A model generated the notes under the pieces. The model worked only from the letters and a program-made list of their open reading frames with translations, was not told the DNA's origin and ran no database searches. A stretch of DNA of 64,000 bases from Inonotus obliquus (taxonomy: Eukaryota; Basidiomycota; Agaricomycetes; Hymenochaetales; Hymenochaetaceae), in assembly GCA_032164295.1 (NCBI GenBank), contig JAJHTX010000009.1, positions 310,001 to 374,000 on the forward strand, written 5' to 3'. Both the position numbers and the translations under genes were made by a program. Positions 22,724-34,095 of this stretch are shown piece after piece (the first letter of the stretch is position 1; each line of letters opens with the position of its first letter).

Positions 22724-25199
22724 ATGTCCCTTCAGGATCTACCTGTCGAGACCATTGTCCGCATTCTGTCCTTCCTAGACTGGCAGGATCTCCTTTCCAC
22801 TTCACAACTCAACCACCTTTTCCGGGATGTTTATCAAAACAACTCAGAACTCCAATATTCCTTCGCGTTGCAAGTATCCGGAATGGTCGATAACGATTCC
22901 TCAGTTGATCTTCGACAAAAGTTGAACGAGATTGAAAGGAAGGAAAGAGCATGGAGGACGATGGATTTGACGCGCAAGGTTACTGTGAAGGTGCCACATC
23001 GGACTTCTCACATTTACGATTTGTCTGGTGGTGTGTACCTGTTGGGTGATTGCAAGCAGTCTGTCGTAACGCGCGACACGCATTCGTTGAGGTTTTTTGA
23101 CCTTGATACTTGCAATTCCGGACCGGTATTGAGATCGGAACCATGGCCCGAGATGAACTTGGACGCGAGCATCGTGGATATCGGCTTTGGGCTGAGAGAA
23201 TTCGACCTTGTTGCTATCGTAGGAATCAAACATGGGTGCGTGCTATCACTGCATAGCATACATGGTCCAGTGTCATGCATCTATATTAATACTGATGGCT
23301 GATGGTCGATGGTTCTTAGGGAACATGGTGAACCTAGTGAGATTATCCTTTCACTAAGGGAACTATCTACGGGCGCACCGCATCCGCTTGCTCGGAACCC
23401 TGATATCGTCGTTGATAGACTTAGCAACACACAGGGGAAATTATCAATCATGATGGAGATTGTCGGTCCGAGTTTATTGTTGCTCCTTTCGTGGCATCAG
23501 AATTTGCAGCGATTTAGTCACCACTACCAGGATAGATTGGTACTCTTCAATTGGTGGGACGGAACGAAGGTTGCGGTACGTTCGCTTCCAAGAGTTCTCA
23601 ATGTGAATTGCTCCAACAACTATTCTATCTAAGGCGGAAACTACTCCAGAGGATAAATGGGATGGTTTCGTCTTCCTTTCTCCAGAGCTTGTCCTCTTAC
23701 CTTGTCGCGAACGTGGCTTGGAAGTCATACGTCTTCCAGACGTCATCAAAGGGTTCTCGTCCAAAGGGTTTGAGCGAATTCTTAGGCTTACGCTACCAAT
23801 TCGCCAGCCGCTAGTCAAAGTTGGGGCTATTCAAAGCCGCTCGGAGCCAAATCCCTTCGGTCCGCCGCATCCGAACATGGTGAAGGGAAAAACCGAGTTT
23901 CTTGAACGTATGCGCACGAAGAAGCGTCCACCAGTTGCTCCGGACCCAATGAAGTCTGTCGTGTTGCTGCAAATTTACTATCGCGAGTTCCAGAACGATC
24001 CCAACGATCTTCTCATGGGTCAGTGGGCCATCATGAGGCACAATGTATCTCTCATCGTGCATCGTGAGCGCTTGGTCCGACTCATAGCTAGTAAAACGCA
24101 ATCGTTCCCTTCACCGTCGTCTCTATCATCAGCGGCATCTTCGTCCCGACCAAATAGTGATGGCTCGGCAAGGATGGACGCCGAGGAGAATATCGTTATG
24201 GAGAACGATCCGGATGTGCCGATTGTACCTTGGGCGGAGTGGCACTCACATGCTCGATGGATGGCGGATGATACGCATGTTTCGAATTGGATCACTACAA
24301 CCGCGGGACAAAGATATATTGGGACGGATGAAGAAGGTCATATCGTCGTCAGGGACTTCAACCCGATCACTGTTCAACGGGCTCGGGCTGCTGCTGCCAC
24401 CATCGGCGACAGCAAAAATATATATAACGACTATGAGGACGCTATGATGGCCGCTACTCTCGATGAATTCAGAAATCCATTTAGCAACGACGTTGTGATG
24501 GAGGGTAGCAATGGCGAAGCGGAAGTGTGGGAGGATGATGGGTCGAGGTCTCGAGCAAATTATCGGATATGGAATCTTCCCGTTGGAAACGCGTCTGAAT
24601 CTGATTCTGACTCTGAGTTAGGGTCAGAAGAGGGTGGAGAAGAGGATACGCCGCTTGTGGAAGAAACAGATGAAGCGCTGCTCGAGTCGTTGATGAGTTA
24701 CGACGAGAATACGTCCGATGCATCTGGAAGCACCACCGTTGACTCCGCTTCGCAGTACGCCAGCGCGAGGAGTACCTTTTCAGGTTCAAGCACGAACACA
24801 TCGCCCATATCACCCTCCCACCTCTTTAATTCATCTACTCACAAAGACATTACGAAAGGACAAGCGGAACAAGACAGAATTGTAGAAGAGGACTCGACGT
24901 GGAAAGCCGTACGCGTTATTGAGGGGTACAACGAAATCGAGAAGCTCGAACTTCAAAAGCTATTTTTCGAGGATTGTAGATGGCCGATGCCTTGTGTGGA
25001 GTATGTTTCGAGGAATACGTATGATCATCATGGGCTACTGATGGATGAAGAGAGAATTATTGGGCTGAGAGTGAGTCACTCTCGTTTTGAGTTTTTTCGG
25101 AGTATGTTGATACTGACGATTCGTCTTTTTTTCTTTCTACGATTGTAGCATGACGAACTTACAGGAGCAATTGTTGAGTTTGACGTGTTTATGTTGTAG
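22724..25199 (+). CDS. F-box protein
   Basis: Exons 22724-23235, 23330-23575, 23634-25070 and 25149-25199 sum to 752 codons (751 aa). Residues 1-45 form an F-box (LPVETIVRILSFLDWQDLLSTSQLNHLFRD), which docks substrate adaptors to Skp1 in SCF ubiquitin ligases. The middle region has beta-rich segments (VYLLGDCKQSVVTRD, LRFFDLDTC) like the poorly defined propeller-type repeats of basidiomycete F-box proteins. Residues around 480-660 are acidic and Ser-rich (SDSDSELGSEEGGEED). The C terminus closes with a tiny 16-codon exon (HDELTGAIVEFDVFML). Its target is not readable. Confidence 0.82.
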
Positions 25200-25832
25200 G
25201 ATTATCTTGATTGAGTCGCTAATCTTTTCTTGATGATGATTGATCTTTTGTCTTGTACACGCGACTCTTTGCCCTTCAAATATTGAAAAATCAAAAATCT
25301 TGTACATATAATGAATACCAATCTTGTAGCAATAAGAAATGTTCTTGACGCTGATCTTCCTTTTGGCGTTAGTGTTCGTGTGCTGTGTATGATACGCTGG
25401 ACGTTTTTCTTTGCATGAAATACACCGGTAGGTGCATCTCTGTTTTCACTTATTCTGAAAATAAAAGTCTAGATGCGTGGGATGCCACTAGCATGCTACT
25501 TTACTATCTTCCAATAACCCACCAACAGACGGTTTCCCGAGTGCTCTAAGTGCGTAGAGTAGATAGTTAAAATCTCGATCTTTCATTCATCATGTTTGTG
25601 TCCGATGCTGCCATAGCATACTTTATGATAACAATATCGATATCAATACCATAATAAATACGCCTGCACGCTTTTACTCACTGAAAGGAAAGTCTAGGTG
25701 AGTGGTCATTCCTGATTTCATTCGCGTTCAACTATTATATATGTGCCCCTGTACAACGGATCAGACAGATACCAGGCGCTCAAGTTTCGACCTAGGATGA
25801 TTAACGTCTATTTGAATTTTTTGCTCTGAGAG
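25200..25832. other. Convergent spacer between F-box and citrate carrier genes
   Basis: No gene seen. AT-rich 3' flanks of two genes that face each other. Confidence 0.5.
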
Positions 25833-27313
25833 CTATGTTTCTTCCCTCCCTCCGATAAAGGCTACCACTTTCTCGTACACTGTGAATACGATACCCCCGC
25901 TCATCTATACAATAACAATCGCAAGATATCAGAGTCAGTATCGATACCAAGCAAGCCGAGAAATAAGAACGAAGGAAAGAAAAAAAAATTGGTGTGGAAA
26001 GGAAAGGACGTACAACAAGCCTAGCTAATCGCGGAGTAGTCCCAGTCCAAAATCGTAAGAGACCTTCTTCGGTGAAAATCCGATAAGCGCAGTGGAAGGA
26101 ATTGCGGTATTGGTTACTGGCTTCCAGGGATTGCATTCGGGTTTTTATTACACTATACACATAGAAGGGAAAGAAGTGAGATGAGGTGAGGTGAGGTGAG
26201 GTGAGGGAGAAAAGACACACTCGAGCGGCATAGTCGTATAAACAGTCACGAGTCCAGCCAGCGCACCGATACTGAATGTGATACTAGTGGGTATCGGTTG
26301 ACCTGGTCTTGCGTTTCCCTGAACGAATTGCTTGAGAGTTGTATATGTCGTGAAACGGACAGCGGAGTTGGCGCCTTGGCGCATCATCTAGACGACAATT
26401 CGTTCTAATTCAATGTACAACAGGAGGTGGAGGTGAAAGATGGGATACATACAACGGGGAACAATCCACGGTATATACCAAATACACCTTCTTGTTTGAT
26501 TATACTCGCTGTACCATGAATAAGTCCTCGATATTGAGGATCTGGTCGTTTTGCGTCGTCAATGAGCTTTGTTCTGCGTCATACATTACAGGTCAGTGCG
26601 GTTGTTGTTCATGACCCGTGCAAAGAGGGATGGGATGGGAGGAGCACTAACTTTATGGTTTCGGAGGGTGTGACGGCAAAGACGGATTCCATTACCCCTG
26701 CTCCGAGACCGGCTGTGAGTGAGGAAGAGAGGATATTCAGTTCAACACAGGTTCGTTATGTTTGTGCGTTGAGAATATGCACCCAAGAGACTTCGAGGCG
26801 CACTGACTCTTCCCTGCATACGTCCGTTAGTCATGAAGCATAGGCAGAGTATAGTAGCATAAAACGAACGAAACGAAAGTAATAACAGGCATGGCAAGAA
26901 AGGGTGTACGCACGTCTCTGTCTGCTAAAGCACTCTTGAACTGATCATAACTTAAGAACCGTACACCCGCCTTGGTGGCATTCCCAACTATCAACGCAGT
27001 ACAACCCGAATATAACCCTGTTATCCCGCGTGTTCGGAGAGTGTCGCGGATGATTTCTATGGGTTTTTCTTTCTATGCAAGTAATACTTGAGTTGATTTG
27101 AAGAGAGGTGATTGCACAAAAGAGTCGGCGGGTGAGCACCTTTCCACTGAATTGTGATCGTGTCTTGACGAACTCCGCAGGATATGTTATGAACCTAAGA
27201 ATGATATAAGAAACGCGATGTATTGAAGTAGCTGAGGGTACCTACGCTTCTATACCACCTGCCGTTCCACCCGCGATCAAAGAGTGCAGCGGCTTTTCTT
27301 TCTTAGCTACCAT
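25833..27313 (-). CDS. CTP1: Mitochondrial tricarboxylate (citrate) carrier
   Basis: Nine exons on the minus strand: 27313-27246, 27194-27140, 27072-26914, 26813-26783, 26712-26652, 26573-26453, 26387-26221, 26152-26014 and 25904-25833. They total 291 codons (290 aa), the usual carrier length. Three carrier repeats are clear from their PX(D/E)XX(K/R) signatures: PAEFVKTR, PSETIKTK and PLDVIKTR. Citrate-carrier features include AGGTAGGIEA at the start, GNATKAGVRF, APRSLLAGLGAG, QGANSAVRF and a C-terminal SGGIVFTVYEKV. It would exchange citrate for malate across the inner mitochondrial membrane and supply cytosolic acetyl-CoA for sterol and fatty acid synthesis. It is divergent from ERG24 copy A with only 185 bp between start codons. 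Confidence 0.88.
26180..26208. repeat. GAGGT microsatellite in a CTP1 intron
   Basis: About five consecutive GGTGA units in the 68-nt intron 26153-26220. On the transcript strand it is a CTCACCT tract next to the acceptor, so length changes could affect splicing. Confidence 0.7.
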
Positions 27314-27498
27314 TCTGTGGGAGGGGTGCCAGGTAAGGTAAAGCTCGATTCTGGATGACTCTCCAGAATTATTGATCACGTGCAGGTATTTGTTGCGCTG
27401 CCCAGACAGACTGTCCCCACGGCGGACGCGCATCATTCGACTTTCGCGTATAAAGGAGCTGGAAATCAAGAGAAACACCTTGTAATCCTGGAGTCATC
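27314..27498. promoter_or_regulatory. Divergent promoter shared by CTP1 and ERG24 copy A
   Basis: Only 185 bp separate the start codons. A TATAAAGG box at 27449-27456 serves the ERG24 side. The block from about 27415 (CGGCGGACGCGCATCAT) resembles the copy B promoter at 41510. Confidence 0.6.
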
Positions 27499-29008
27499 AT
27501 GTCCACGACAAAAGTACAATCCAGCATCAAAGAGCTCAATCCACGCACAACTTCATACGAATTCCTCGGTCCTCCAGGCGCCCTTGCAGTAACACTAGGC
27601 GCCCCGTTCCTTACGTATGGCCTTTACTTCTCCTGCTCTGAAGTATCTGGCGGATGTCCTCCTCCCGTCCCAGTCCTCTTCGACAGGTTATCTTCCGCCG
27701 TAACGGACCTAAGCTGGTGGAAATCCCTCTGGGACACCCAAGCGACTCTCCTTTACCTCGCCTGGTACACATTCTGCGTTGTCACTTGGGCCGTATTGCC
27801 AGGTGACTGGGTTGAAGGCGTCCCCTTACGCACAGGAGAGAAAAAGAAGTACAAAATCAACGCGTTCTCGACTTTCTTGCTTACTCTTGGTCTGGCTTTG
27901 GGATATATTTACGCGAACGGACCGGAGAGTTTTACATTCATATATGAGAAATGGATAGGGCTAGTTACTGCAAGTGTCTTGATGTCGGTTGCTCAAGGCA
28001 TTTATTGCTACGCTTCATCGTTTGGGGAGGGGAAGTTATTGGCCTTGGGAGGGAATTCGGGAAATCCTATTTACGACGTAAGTACACTCGGTTGTTTTCG
28101 ATTGTTGGTTTTCTGATCTGCCTGTGCCGTATTGAATAGTTTTACATCGGACGCTAACTTAATCCATCCATCGGGTCTTTTGATATCCAATCCTTCAACG
28201 AGCTACGACCTGGTCTTATTCTCTGGACACTCATCGACATCAGTATGGTCTGCGAACAAGCCGTTCGTCGAGGAGGATTTGATAAAGTTACGGATTCGAT
28301 GTGGCTCGTTATTCTCTTCCAGGGACTCTACGTCGCCGACGGCCTATACAACGAGCCAGCCATTTTCACGACTATGGATATCATCTCTGACGGTTTCGGA
28401 TTTATGCTGGCCGTGGGAGATCTGGCTTGGGTGCCATTTGTGTACTCCCTCCAGGCGAGGTACCTTGTGTTTAACCAGTTGGATCTTGGTTGGCTGGCGA
28501 GTGGTGCGATTTTGGCTGTCAATTTTTGGGGTTACTATATCTTCAGGGACGCAAATGGAGAGAAGAATGATTTCAGGAATGGGAGAAATCCGAAGAGTGA
28601 GTGGTAGACGTATTTAACAATGTACTGGTTTTGACTAATATCTTGCTCCGTTGTAGACCTTACATACTTTGAGACGGAGCGAGGTACGAAGCTGCTCACT
28701 AGCGGGTGGTGGGGTCGCTCGCGCCACCCGAATTACTTGTATGTCAACGAAATCTCTCTTGATACAGTTACTCACCAATTCTTTTCTTGTTCATTTCATA
28801 CTGCAGCGGCGACCTCCTCATGGCTCTCGCCTGGTCACTTCCGACAGGATTCAACACCCCGATCACCTACTTCTACGTCACCTACTTCGCCGTTTTCCTT
28901 GCTCACAGACAGATCCGGGACGACGAGAATTGTGAGAAGAAGTATGGGAAGGACTGGGAGAAGTACAAGAGCTTGGTGCCGTATAGGATTGTGCCGTATG
29001 TATACTGA
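27499..29008 (+). pseudogene. ERG24: Sterol C-14 reductase (ERG24-type), copy A, nonsense codon in exon 2
   Basis: Exons 27499-28077, 28140-28596, 28657-28738 and 28807-29008 match copy B base for base in length (579, 457, 82, 202 nt). The fifth codon of exon 2 reads CGC then TAA at 28155-28157, where copy B has GAA (GREL). The product would stop after about 198 residues, losing the C-terminal half with [15 protein letters not shown] and the NADPH-binding region. The rest of the frame is open and strongly conserved, so the stop is recent, or it could be a sequencing error. The substitution is G to T, unlike the TGA-type decay seen in the transposons. Confidence 0.85.
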
Positions 29009-29110
29009 ACGGCTTTGGTGATGGGTCGGTGCATGATGAACTGGCAACGTTCTGTATACTTGCAATCTAACTCTCTTTTATCCTGATCTCACTTTAAGTA
29101 TAACTCGAGA

Positions 29111-29655
29111 TGTAGGCACTTGGAATCCAAGATGTCGGAATGAAACCAGCAGGATCAATCGGCAAGGCCCAGGGTCTCCCATGGAGTGTAAGACGAATTG
29201 GGAAGAGGATCGCAGCAAGAAGATGGAGCAAGCGGAAGCGGAAGCGGAGTGCATAGAATGCGAGAATGATGGGTGAAGGAGTCGAAAATGCAATTTTATA
29301 TGGCAAAGAAATGGAATGTCGGATTTCTGCGCCTCATTATGAGAAATCTGTGAGTGTAGAGGAAGCAGTATTGAGAATGATTCTTGCCCCTGAAAGGAAC
29401 GAACGAGAGTGCAAAATACTCATTATTGCGCAGCATTGGCGAATCAACCTGGAACTTCTGCATGCCAGTTGATGGTGGTCAGGGCTTTGCAGTCGAGGGG
29501 TCACTGCATAACAAACAGCATATCACAGTGTTCACATAGTAGATTGGTCACTGCGTTCAAGGCCCGTCTTACGGGACCCCGTGAGTTACAGTATCTGTAA
29601 ATAAAAATATAATATCACTTGTGTAGATCAATTGTCAGCAAAATATTATCAGAAT
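29111..29655. other. Spacer between ERG24 copy A and the large TIR element
   Basis: No gene seen. The part up to about 29110 still aligns with the 3' flank of copy B. After that the sequence is unique and becomes AT-rich. Confidence 0.4.
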
Positions 29656-29658
29656 ATG
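29656..29658. repeat. Candidate 3-bp target duplication (ATG), left
   Basis: ATG directly outside the left inverted repeat; an ATG is also found at 41458-41460 outside the right one. Three bases can match by chance. Confidence 0.5.
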
Positions 29659-29985
29659 CACGGCGGGCAAATCAGGATGGAGGTGAGGTCGGAATTTTAA
29701 ATGTTTCTTTTGCCGTCATTTTAAATGCCGGTAAGCATATCGACGCTTAAGATATTTTAAATATAAACCACGTGTCGATATTTTAAATGTCGATTCGCAT
29801 ATCAACTTCACTCTGATATTTTAAATATCGATGGACTTATATTTTATATATCGATTAGGATATCTACTTGGCAATATCTTAAATATAAATTAGTATATCT
29901 ACCTGGCTGATATTTAAAATATACAATAGAATATCATCCTGGTTTATATTATAAGTGTCGTCCGGGTAGATATTGAGCGGGTGAT
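29659..29985. repeat. Left long inverted terminal repeat, AT-rich
   Basis: About eight copies of a GATATTTTAAATAT-like palindromic motif spaced 30-40 bp apart. The arm pairs with 40235-41457 in inverse orientation. Confidence 0.8.
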
Positions 29986-30140
29986 GGGAGGGTGATGGGA
30001 GGGTGACAGGAGGGCGGTGAGCAGGCGACGGGAGGGCGAGAGATGGGTGATGGGCAGGCGACAGGCGGACGATGAGAGGGCGATGAGAGGGTGACGAGAG
30101 GGCGATGGGAGGGCGGTGAGCGGGCGATGAGTGGAAGCCA
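29975..30140. repeat. G-rich minisatellite (GGGAGGGCGATG type)
   Basis: About 12-15 degenerate units of roughly 10-11 bp, such as GGGTGATGGGAGG and GAGAGGGCGATG. The C-rich inverse form occurs at 32340-32503 and, briefly, at 40240-40271. Confidence 0.8.
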
Positions 30141-30524
30141 TCCTCACCACTTTCACCGCCATCTAATCTAGTGCCACAATGTGCTTGTTCATTCTGTTGC
30201 TTCTTTGGTGTAGGTCCCCCCAAGAGCTGCTCATAGAATCCAGGTAAACTTCCGTCAAACGGATGTAATTTCCTTCTTTTCAGAAATGATCAAAGCACCA
30301 TACGCGAGAATTCTCTTCTGACTCCACAAATTGATCCAGACTTCCTGTATGTTCGGAAGAACGGCCAGCTGTCCGACTTCGCCGCTCTCATCGATACATT
30401 CCAATGTCATGAGTCTCTCGAGCCCGCATAGCAAGTCTAATCGATTGCGTGCACGGTTAAGGACGAGTATCCGTCCCAACTTGGTGTAAATACCCAGGAC
30501 GGAGTCAATCATGTCGGGCTCATC

Positions 30525-31013
30525 TTAAATCTGTTGGGGTTTTTGACAAACGTGACGTGCAAGTATGAGCGATGCGAAGGCGATAGCGGAAGGCAAGAAC
30601 TTGATGAAGTCGCGATAGAAAAGGGTAACTTCCATGAGAAATCTTGCGACATGCTGAACCTTTGTACTCTCTCCAGATGAGCTACAGCAATAGAACCAAA
30701 GCCACTGAATGGTAGCAAGAATGTGTCCTTCCATCTGGATAAAGGCGGATTTGCCATAGGTATCACAGCAGATCCCAACCAGGTTGGTTGAAGTTGGCAC
30801 GTGTTCTTTTGCATCCTCAAATTTTGCTGCTATCCACAATGCCGTGCAACCAACTGATTGGTAATACTTCGTGTACATGATACGATGCAAAACATATCGG
30901 TCGACGATGTTCATGGTAAGGTAAAAAGTCTCAGGACAAAGTTGGAAGGTGAAATGAATCTCGATAAGAAAGTCGACAAGACAAGGCCGTTTGATTTCTG
31001 GTTGCTGATCCAT
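30525..31013 (-). pseudogene. Truncated B-type cyclin fragment
   Basis: An open frame of 162 codons starts MDQQPEIKRPCLVDFLIEIH and continues with LCPETFYLTMNIVDRYVL, CTALWIAAKFED, MEGHILATIQW and VARFLMEVTLFYRDFI. These match the cyclin box of mitotic cyclins and the beginning of the C-terminal cyclin fold. Compared with family consensus it lacks the N-terminal region with the destruction box. The usual WxMR after PEI is reduced to KRP, and part of the segment after the first fold is missing. It ends early with TAA. I read it as a captured, decayed gene piece inside the TIR element; it could not form a full cyclin. Confidence 0.72.
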
Positions 31014-31328
31014 GGCTGAAGTAGAGCCTATTGTGTAGTTCTATGCATTGACACTTGGCATTTAGAACGGGAGCGAGTCGTGTAAGCAAGTCACTTTTCA
31101 ACGACTGACCTCCATTTCTCGCATATAATGGCATATCTCTTTGCGGTACTCGTCCTCAACATAAATGCCTTCTCTCCTGAAGGCGGCTCGTTAATCCTCA
31201 CAGTGTTGTATCCGCTGTAGCTCGACTTTCAAGATAGCTGGAATCTTGTGAGAAGGGGCTGGAGAGTTCTTGCAGCGGGATTTCTGAATACCGTCGCGGT
31301 GAGGAGATAGTCGCTTCTTGAAATAGAA
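31014..31328. other. Cyclin upstream remnant, no gene
   Basis: On the minus strand, upstream of the cyclin fragment, no in-frame cyclin sequence is readable. Probably decayed flank of the capture. Confidence 0.35.
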
Positions 31329-31676
31329 CTAGTTCCTATCAGGATGAGTGGAAATAGAAGATACGTCCTTCATGCTGAGAAAGAATGGTTTTGAAACTGC
31401 AGGAAATGAGGAACGAAATGACTCCGCAATAGATAACGTGCCAGACTTGTCCTTGCCGGGGCCCAAATGAATATAACTAAGGGGTCGCGAGAGATTATCT
31501 AGTTGGACGTGGGGAGTACCAACATCGATTCTGAGTGCTTCAGATCGCATCAGAAGATAGAACAAGTGGTGGGTATCGATTGAGAGGACGACTGGATTTA
31601 CGAGACCCAACCAAGCAGATTGAGCACACAGCAACAACTTGGGCTTTGCATCTTTGACTAATGCCTGCCTGAGAGC
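31329..31676 (-). pseudogene. Unidentified conserved-looking gene fragment
   Basis: The minus frame reads KALRQALVKDAKPKLLLCAQ, then SAWLGLVNPVVLSIDTHH, FYLLMRSEALRIDVGTPHVQ and LSRPLSYIHLGPGKDKSGT, then a Ser-rich tail. It has the look of a real folded protein fragment (alternating hydrophobic pattern, no low complexity). It has neither a start nor a proper end. I do not recognise the family. It sits between two other captured fragments, so it is likely a capture too. Confidence 0.4.
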
Positions 31677-31878
31677 CTTGACCCATTATGCCTGATGAAC
31701 ATCACTATCCGTCTGATGTAGTTGTCACCTGCATCATGATCCATCCATGGTGAGTGTCAGGAATAAGGAAGATTGAGCTATCCTGGTATGATGTATTGCA
31801 CGTGACATGACCAAATATAGAAATTACCCTATATGATGGGCATCCTCTGCACTCCCTTTATCCTTTCTGAATGACACT

Positions 31879-32206
31879 AAATTGATCGAACTCACTATCA
31901 AAACTCTGCAAGGAAAGGTCTTCGAGGTCAACATCACGGCTGTGCTGCTGGTTGATTCCTTACGGATTGGTCCTGCAGATCAATGCGGATGAGAAGACTT
32001 CATTGCAGTGGCGAAATCTAAGATAAAATATCTGAAGACCTACCAGAACACCATGCAGTTGACCTGCAGAAACTGATTTACTCTAGTGAGTCTTTAAGGA
32101 CTTGGTACATAACGTAGTTTAACGCAAATACAGGCAAGATGCTCCAGGGCAGGGAGTCCATCAAGTCTTTCAATATCAAGAATGCAGACTTCATTGTTCT
32201 CATGGT
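31879..32206 (+). pseudogene. RAD23-type ubiquitin-like domain fragment with an intron
   Basis: Pieces of an N-terminal ubiquitin-like domain lie in order: IELTIKTLQGKVFEVNI at about 31882, HHAVDLQKLIYS before 32088, and KMLQGRESIKSFNIKNADF up to about 32195, ending FIVLM. This matches the UBL of RAD23 nucleotide-excision-repair proteins (KTLQ at the start, LIYSGK, and the closing FLVLMV). A GT-AG intron (about 32089-32135) survives between LIYS and KMLQ, so the capture was made from DNA, not from mRNA. The middle of the domain is frameshifted, so no product is expected. Confidence 0.68.
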
Positions 32207-32339
32207 ACTGGTCCATCGCTGCAACATTTTCTTACATGTTAGTAGCCCAAGCCGACACTAAATGCTACCTCTGCAACAACAGAATGGATGCCCACTCTGG
32301 CTGCCGCAGTTGCACCTTCTACCACGACTTGCTGTGTCC

Positions 32340-32503
32340 ATAGATGTCACTCTCATTCCCTCTCATTGCCTGCCTGTCACCCTCTCGTTGCCCGCTCGTT
32401 GCCCTCTCATTGCCTGCCCGTCGCCTGCTCACCACCCATTTATCGCCTGCTCACTGCCCTCCCATCACCCTCCCATTGCCTGCTTGTCGCCCTCTCATCG
32501 CCT
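32340..32503. repeat. C-rich minisatellite (CCCTCTCATTGCC type)
   Basis: About 13 degenerate units, the reverse complement of the array at 29975-30140. The two arrays bracket the cyclin and RAD23 fragments as an inverted pair. Confidence 0.8.
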
Positions 32504-32564
32504 GTTAGAAAGACAATACAATTCACTATTACTAAGTCTGATTAATAACCAAAGCAATCCCAAT

Positions 32565-33263
32565 ATGAATTGGATACAGGAAAGGTTGAATGCGGTTACA
32601 CAAGCACTACAACAGCTAATAATACCAGCAACACCAAGATCAGGAGTGTTACAGTATTGTAGTACATGTAGACCAGCACATGAGATAGCAGAGAAGCTAC
32701 TTCGAGAGATACTGAAGGAAATAACATACTCAGTAATAATTAAAGGATAATCGGACATCATGATTAGGAGACAATTCATCATAATGAACTACGAACCAAA
32801 TACAGCTGTACAGAAAGCTTATGAACGAGAAGTCAGATTACTCTCGTACGATAATCATTACTTCCTAATGACAATAGGAATAAGGAACATTTCTTCAGAA
32901 GAAGACAATCACCGATGCAATGTAGCAGTACTTGACATCGACATTCCATACAGGAGCAAACCCAAGAGTATAGCAAGAGAGTCAGCCTATAAGTGGACCG
33001 AGTATCTAGTCCAAAGGCTTAAGCAATTACTGACAGGAGGAAGAACAGTTGTAGAAGTAAAGGAAGACCGACATGGAGGAATAATAAGGATCAAAGGAAT
33101 TTGAGGCAGATTACTAGTGGATATAGCAGTAGCACCAGGATACACTAGAGTGCAGCAAGAGATTAATAATATCAACATACCTAGAGCAATAGCATTACCA
33201 AGATGGCGAAGTGTAGAAACACAGACAGAGCCGATACAGACACCCATATGGCACATGACCTGA
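32565..33263 (+). pseudogene. Unknown CxxC family, copy 1, with two stops
   Basis: One reading frame runs from ATG 32565 to TGA 33261-33263 (233 codons), broken by TAA at 32748 and TGA at 33102. It has a short N terminus, CSTC followed by a charged helix (AHEIAEKLLREILKEITYSV), then an alpha/beta part (YFLMTIGIRNISSE, VAVLDIDIPYRSKPKSIARE, TEYLVQRLKQLL, GGIIRIKGI). Layout and the CxxC-helix start match copies 2 and 3. No known domain recognised. Confidence 0.5.
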
Positions 33264-33318
33264 AAGGATTGTGCTGAAATTTTGATTCGATTAGGAACGC
33301 CGATCGAAACTACCCCGG

Positions 33319-34095
33319 ATGGGACCGGTTAATTTCACTGGCCGGAGACGATCAGGATCGACAGCGAGAAGCGGAGAACACGCGAATCTAATACAATCCG
33401 AAGCCGACGATCAAGAAGCATCGGCTAGCAACGCTAATCCCGACGATCACACTAAACCTTCGCAAATGATGCAGCAAGTACAGCAACCTCCAACGGCTTG
33501 CTATAAATGCAGAAGAGTGCGACAGATCATCGAAGACCTACACAAGATAATACTACGGGAGGCAACGGGCATGTTGACATATCATGTGTCCAGCGAACGA
33601 GCAACAGCTTATCGAGAATACCACAATCCCCCGGAGGTCGTTCGAAATCGCACGAGGTCAACAATAGCAATGGATACGGCAATAGGCATGCAACCAAAGA
33701 CGCACTGGACAATAGTAGGAATCCACGACATATTAGCACTCGAGTGCCCAAGCACATTCGTGGAGATCAGTGCAGACTATGTTACGAACCGCCGCTCACC
33801 GATAACAGCGGCATGGGTTGCAAACACACTCAGGGAACTATGGGCATACTGCAAAGCTATTCGACTACAAGGAGACCTATACCTAGGCTGGAGAATACCT
33901 TCGAACGATACTCGACGAAGTGTACGGCTACTCATCGCCATAGGCACATACGTTAAACCACCTTGGTTTCCCCACGATGATATCCGATGTCGAATCACAC
34001 TTGACGGCCCCGAACAAGAGTCCCGAGGCGACAAGCAAATCACAGCCTTCATAGCCCCAGATGCTATACAACGGAACCCCGACGGAATTCCTTAA
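33319..34095 (+). CDS. Unknown CxxC family protein, copy 2, intact frame
   Basis: An uninterrupted 258-codon frame without introns. Residues 1-52 are polar and disordered (RRRSGSTARSGE, Gln/Asn/Asp rich). CYKC at about residues 55-58 is followed by a helix, RRVRQIIEDLHKIILREA. The second half predicts alternating strands and helices (THWTIVGIHDILALE, RSVRLLIAIGTYV, CRITLDGP). It is the only unbroken copy of the three, so it may be the living gene of the composite element or a recent arrival. Function unknown. A TATAAATA motif lies downstream at 34426-34433, not upstream. Confidence 0.45.
   Translation: MGPVNFTGRRRSGSTARSGEHANLIQSEADDQEASASNANPDDHTKPSQMMQQVQQPPTACYKCRRVRQIIEDLHKIILREATGMLTYHVSSERATAYREYHNPPEVVRNRTRSTIAMDTAIGMQPKTHWTIVGIHDILALECPSTFVEISADYVTNRRSPITAAWVANTLRELWAYCKAIRLQGDLYLGWRIPSNDTRRSVRLLIAIGTYVKPPWFPHDDIRCRITLDGPEQESRGDKQITAFIAPDAIQRNPDGIP

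Noticed and set aside
30255..30512. 85-codon minus frame after the cyclin fragment
   Set aside because: It does not resemble the C-terminal cyclin fold and has no other recognisable feature.
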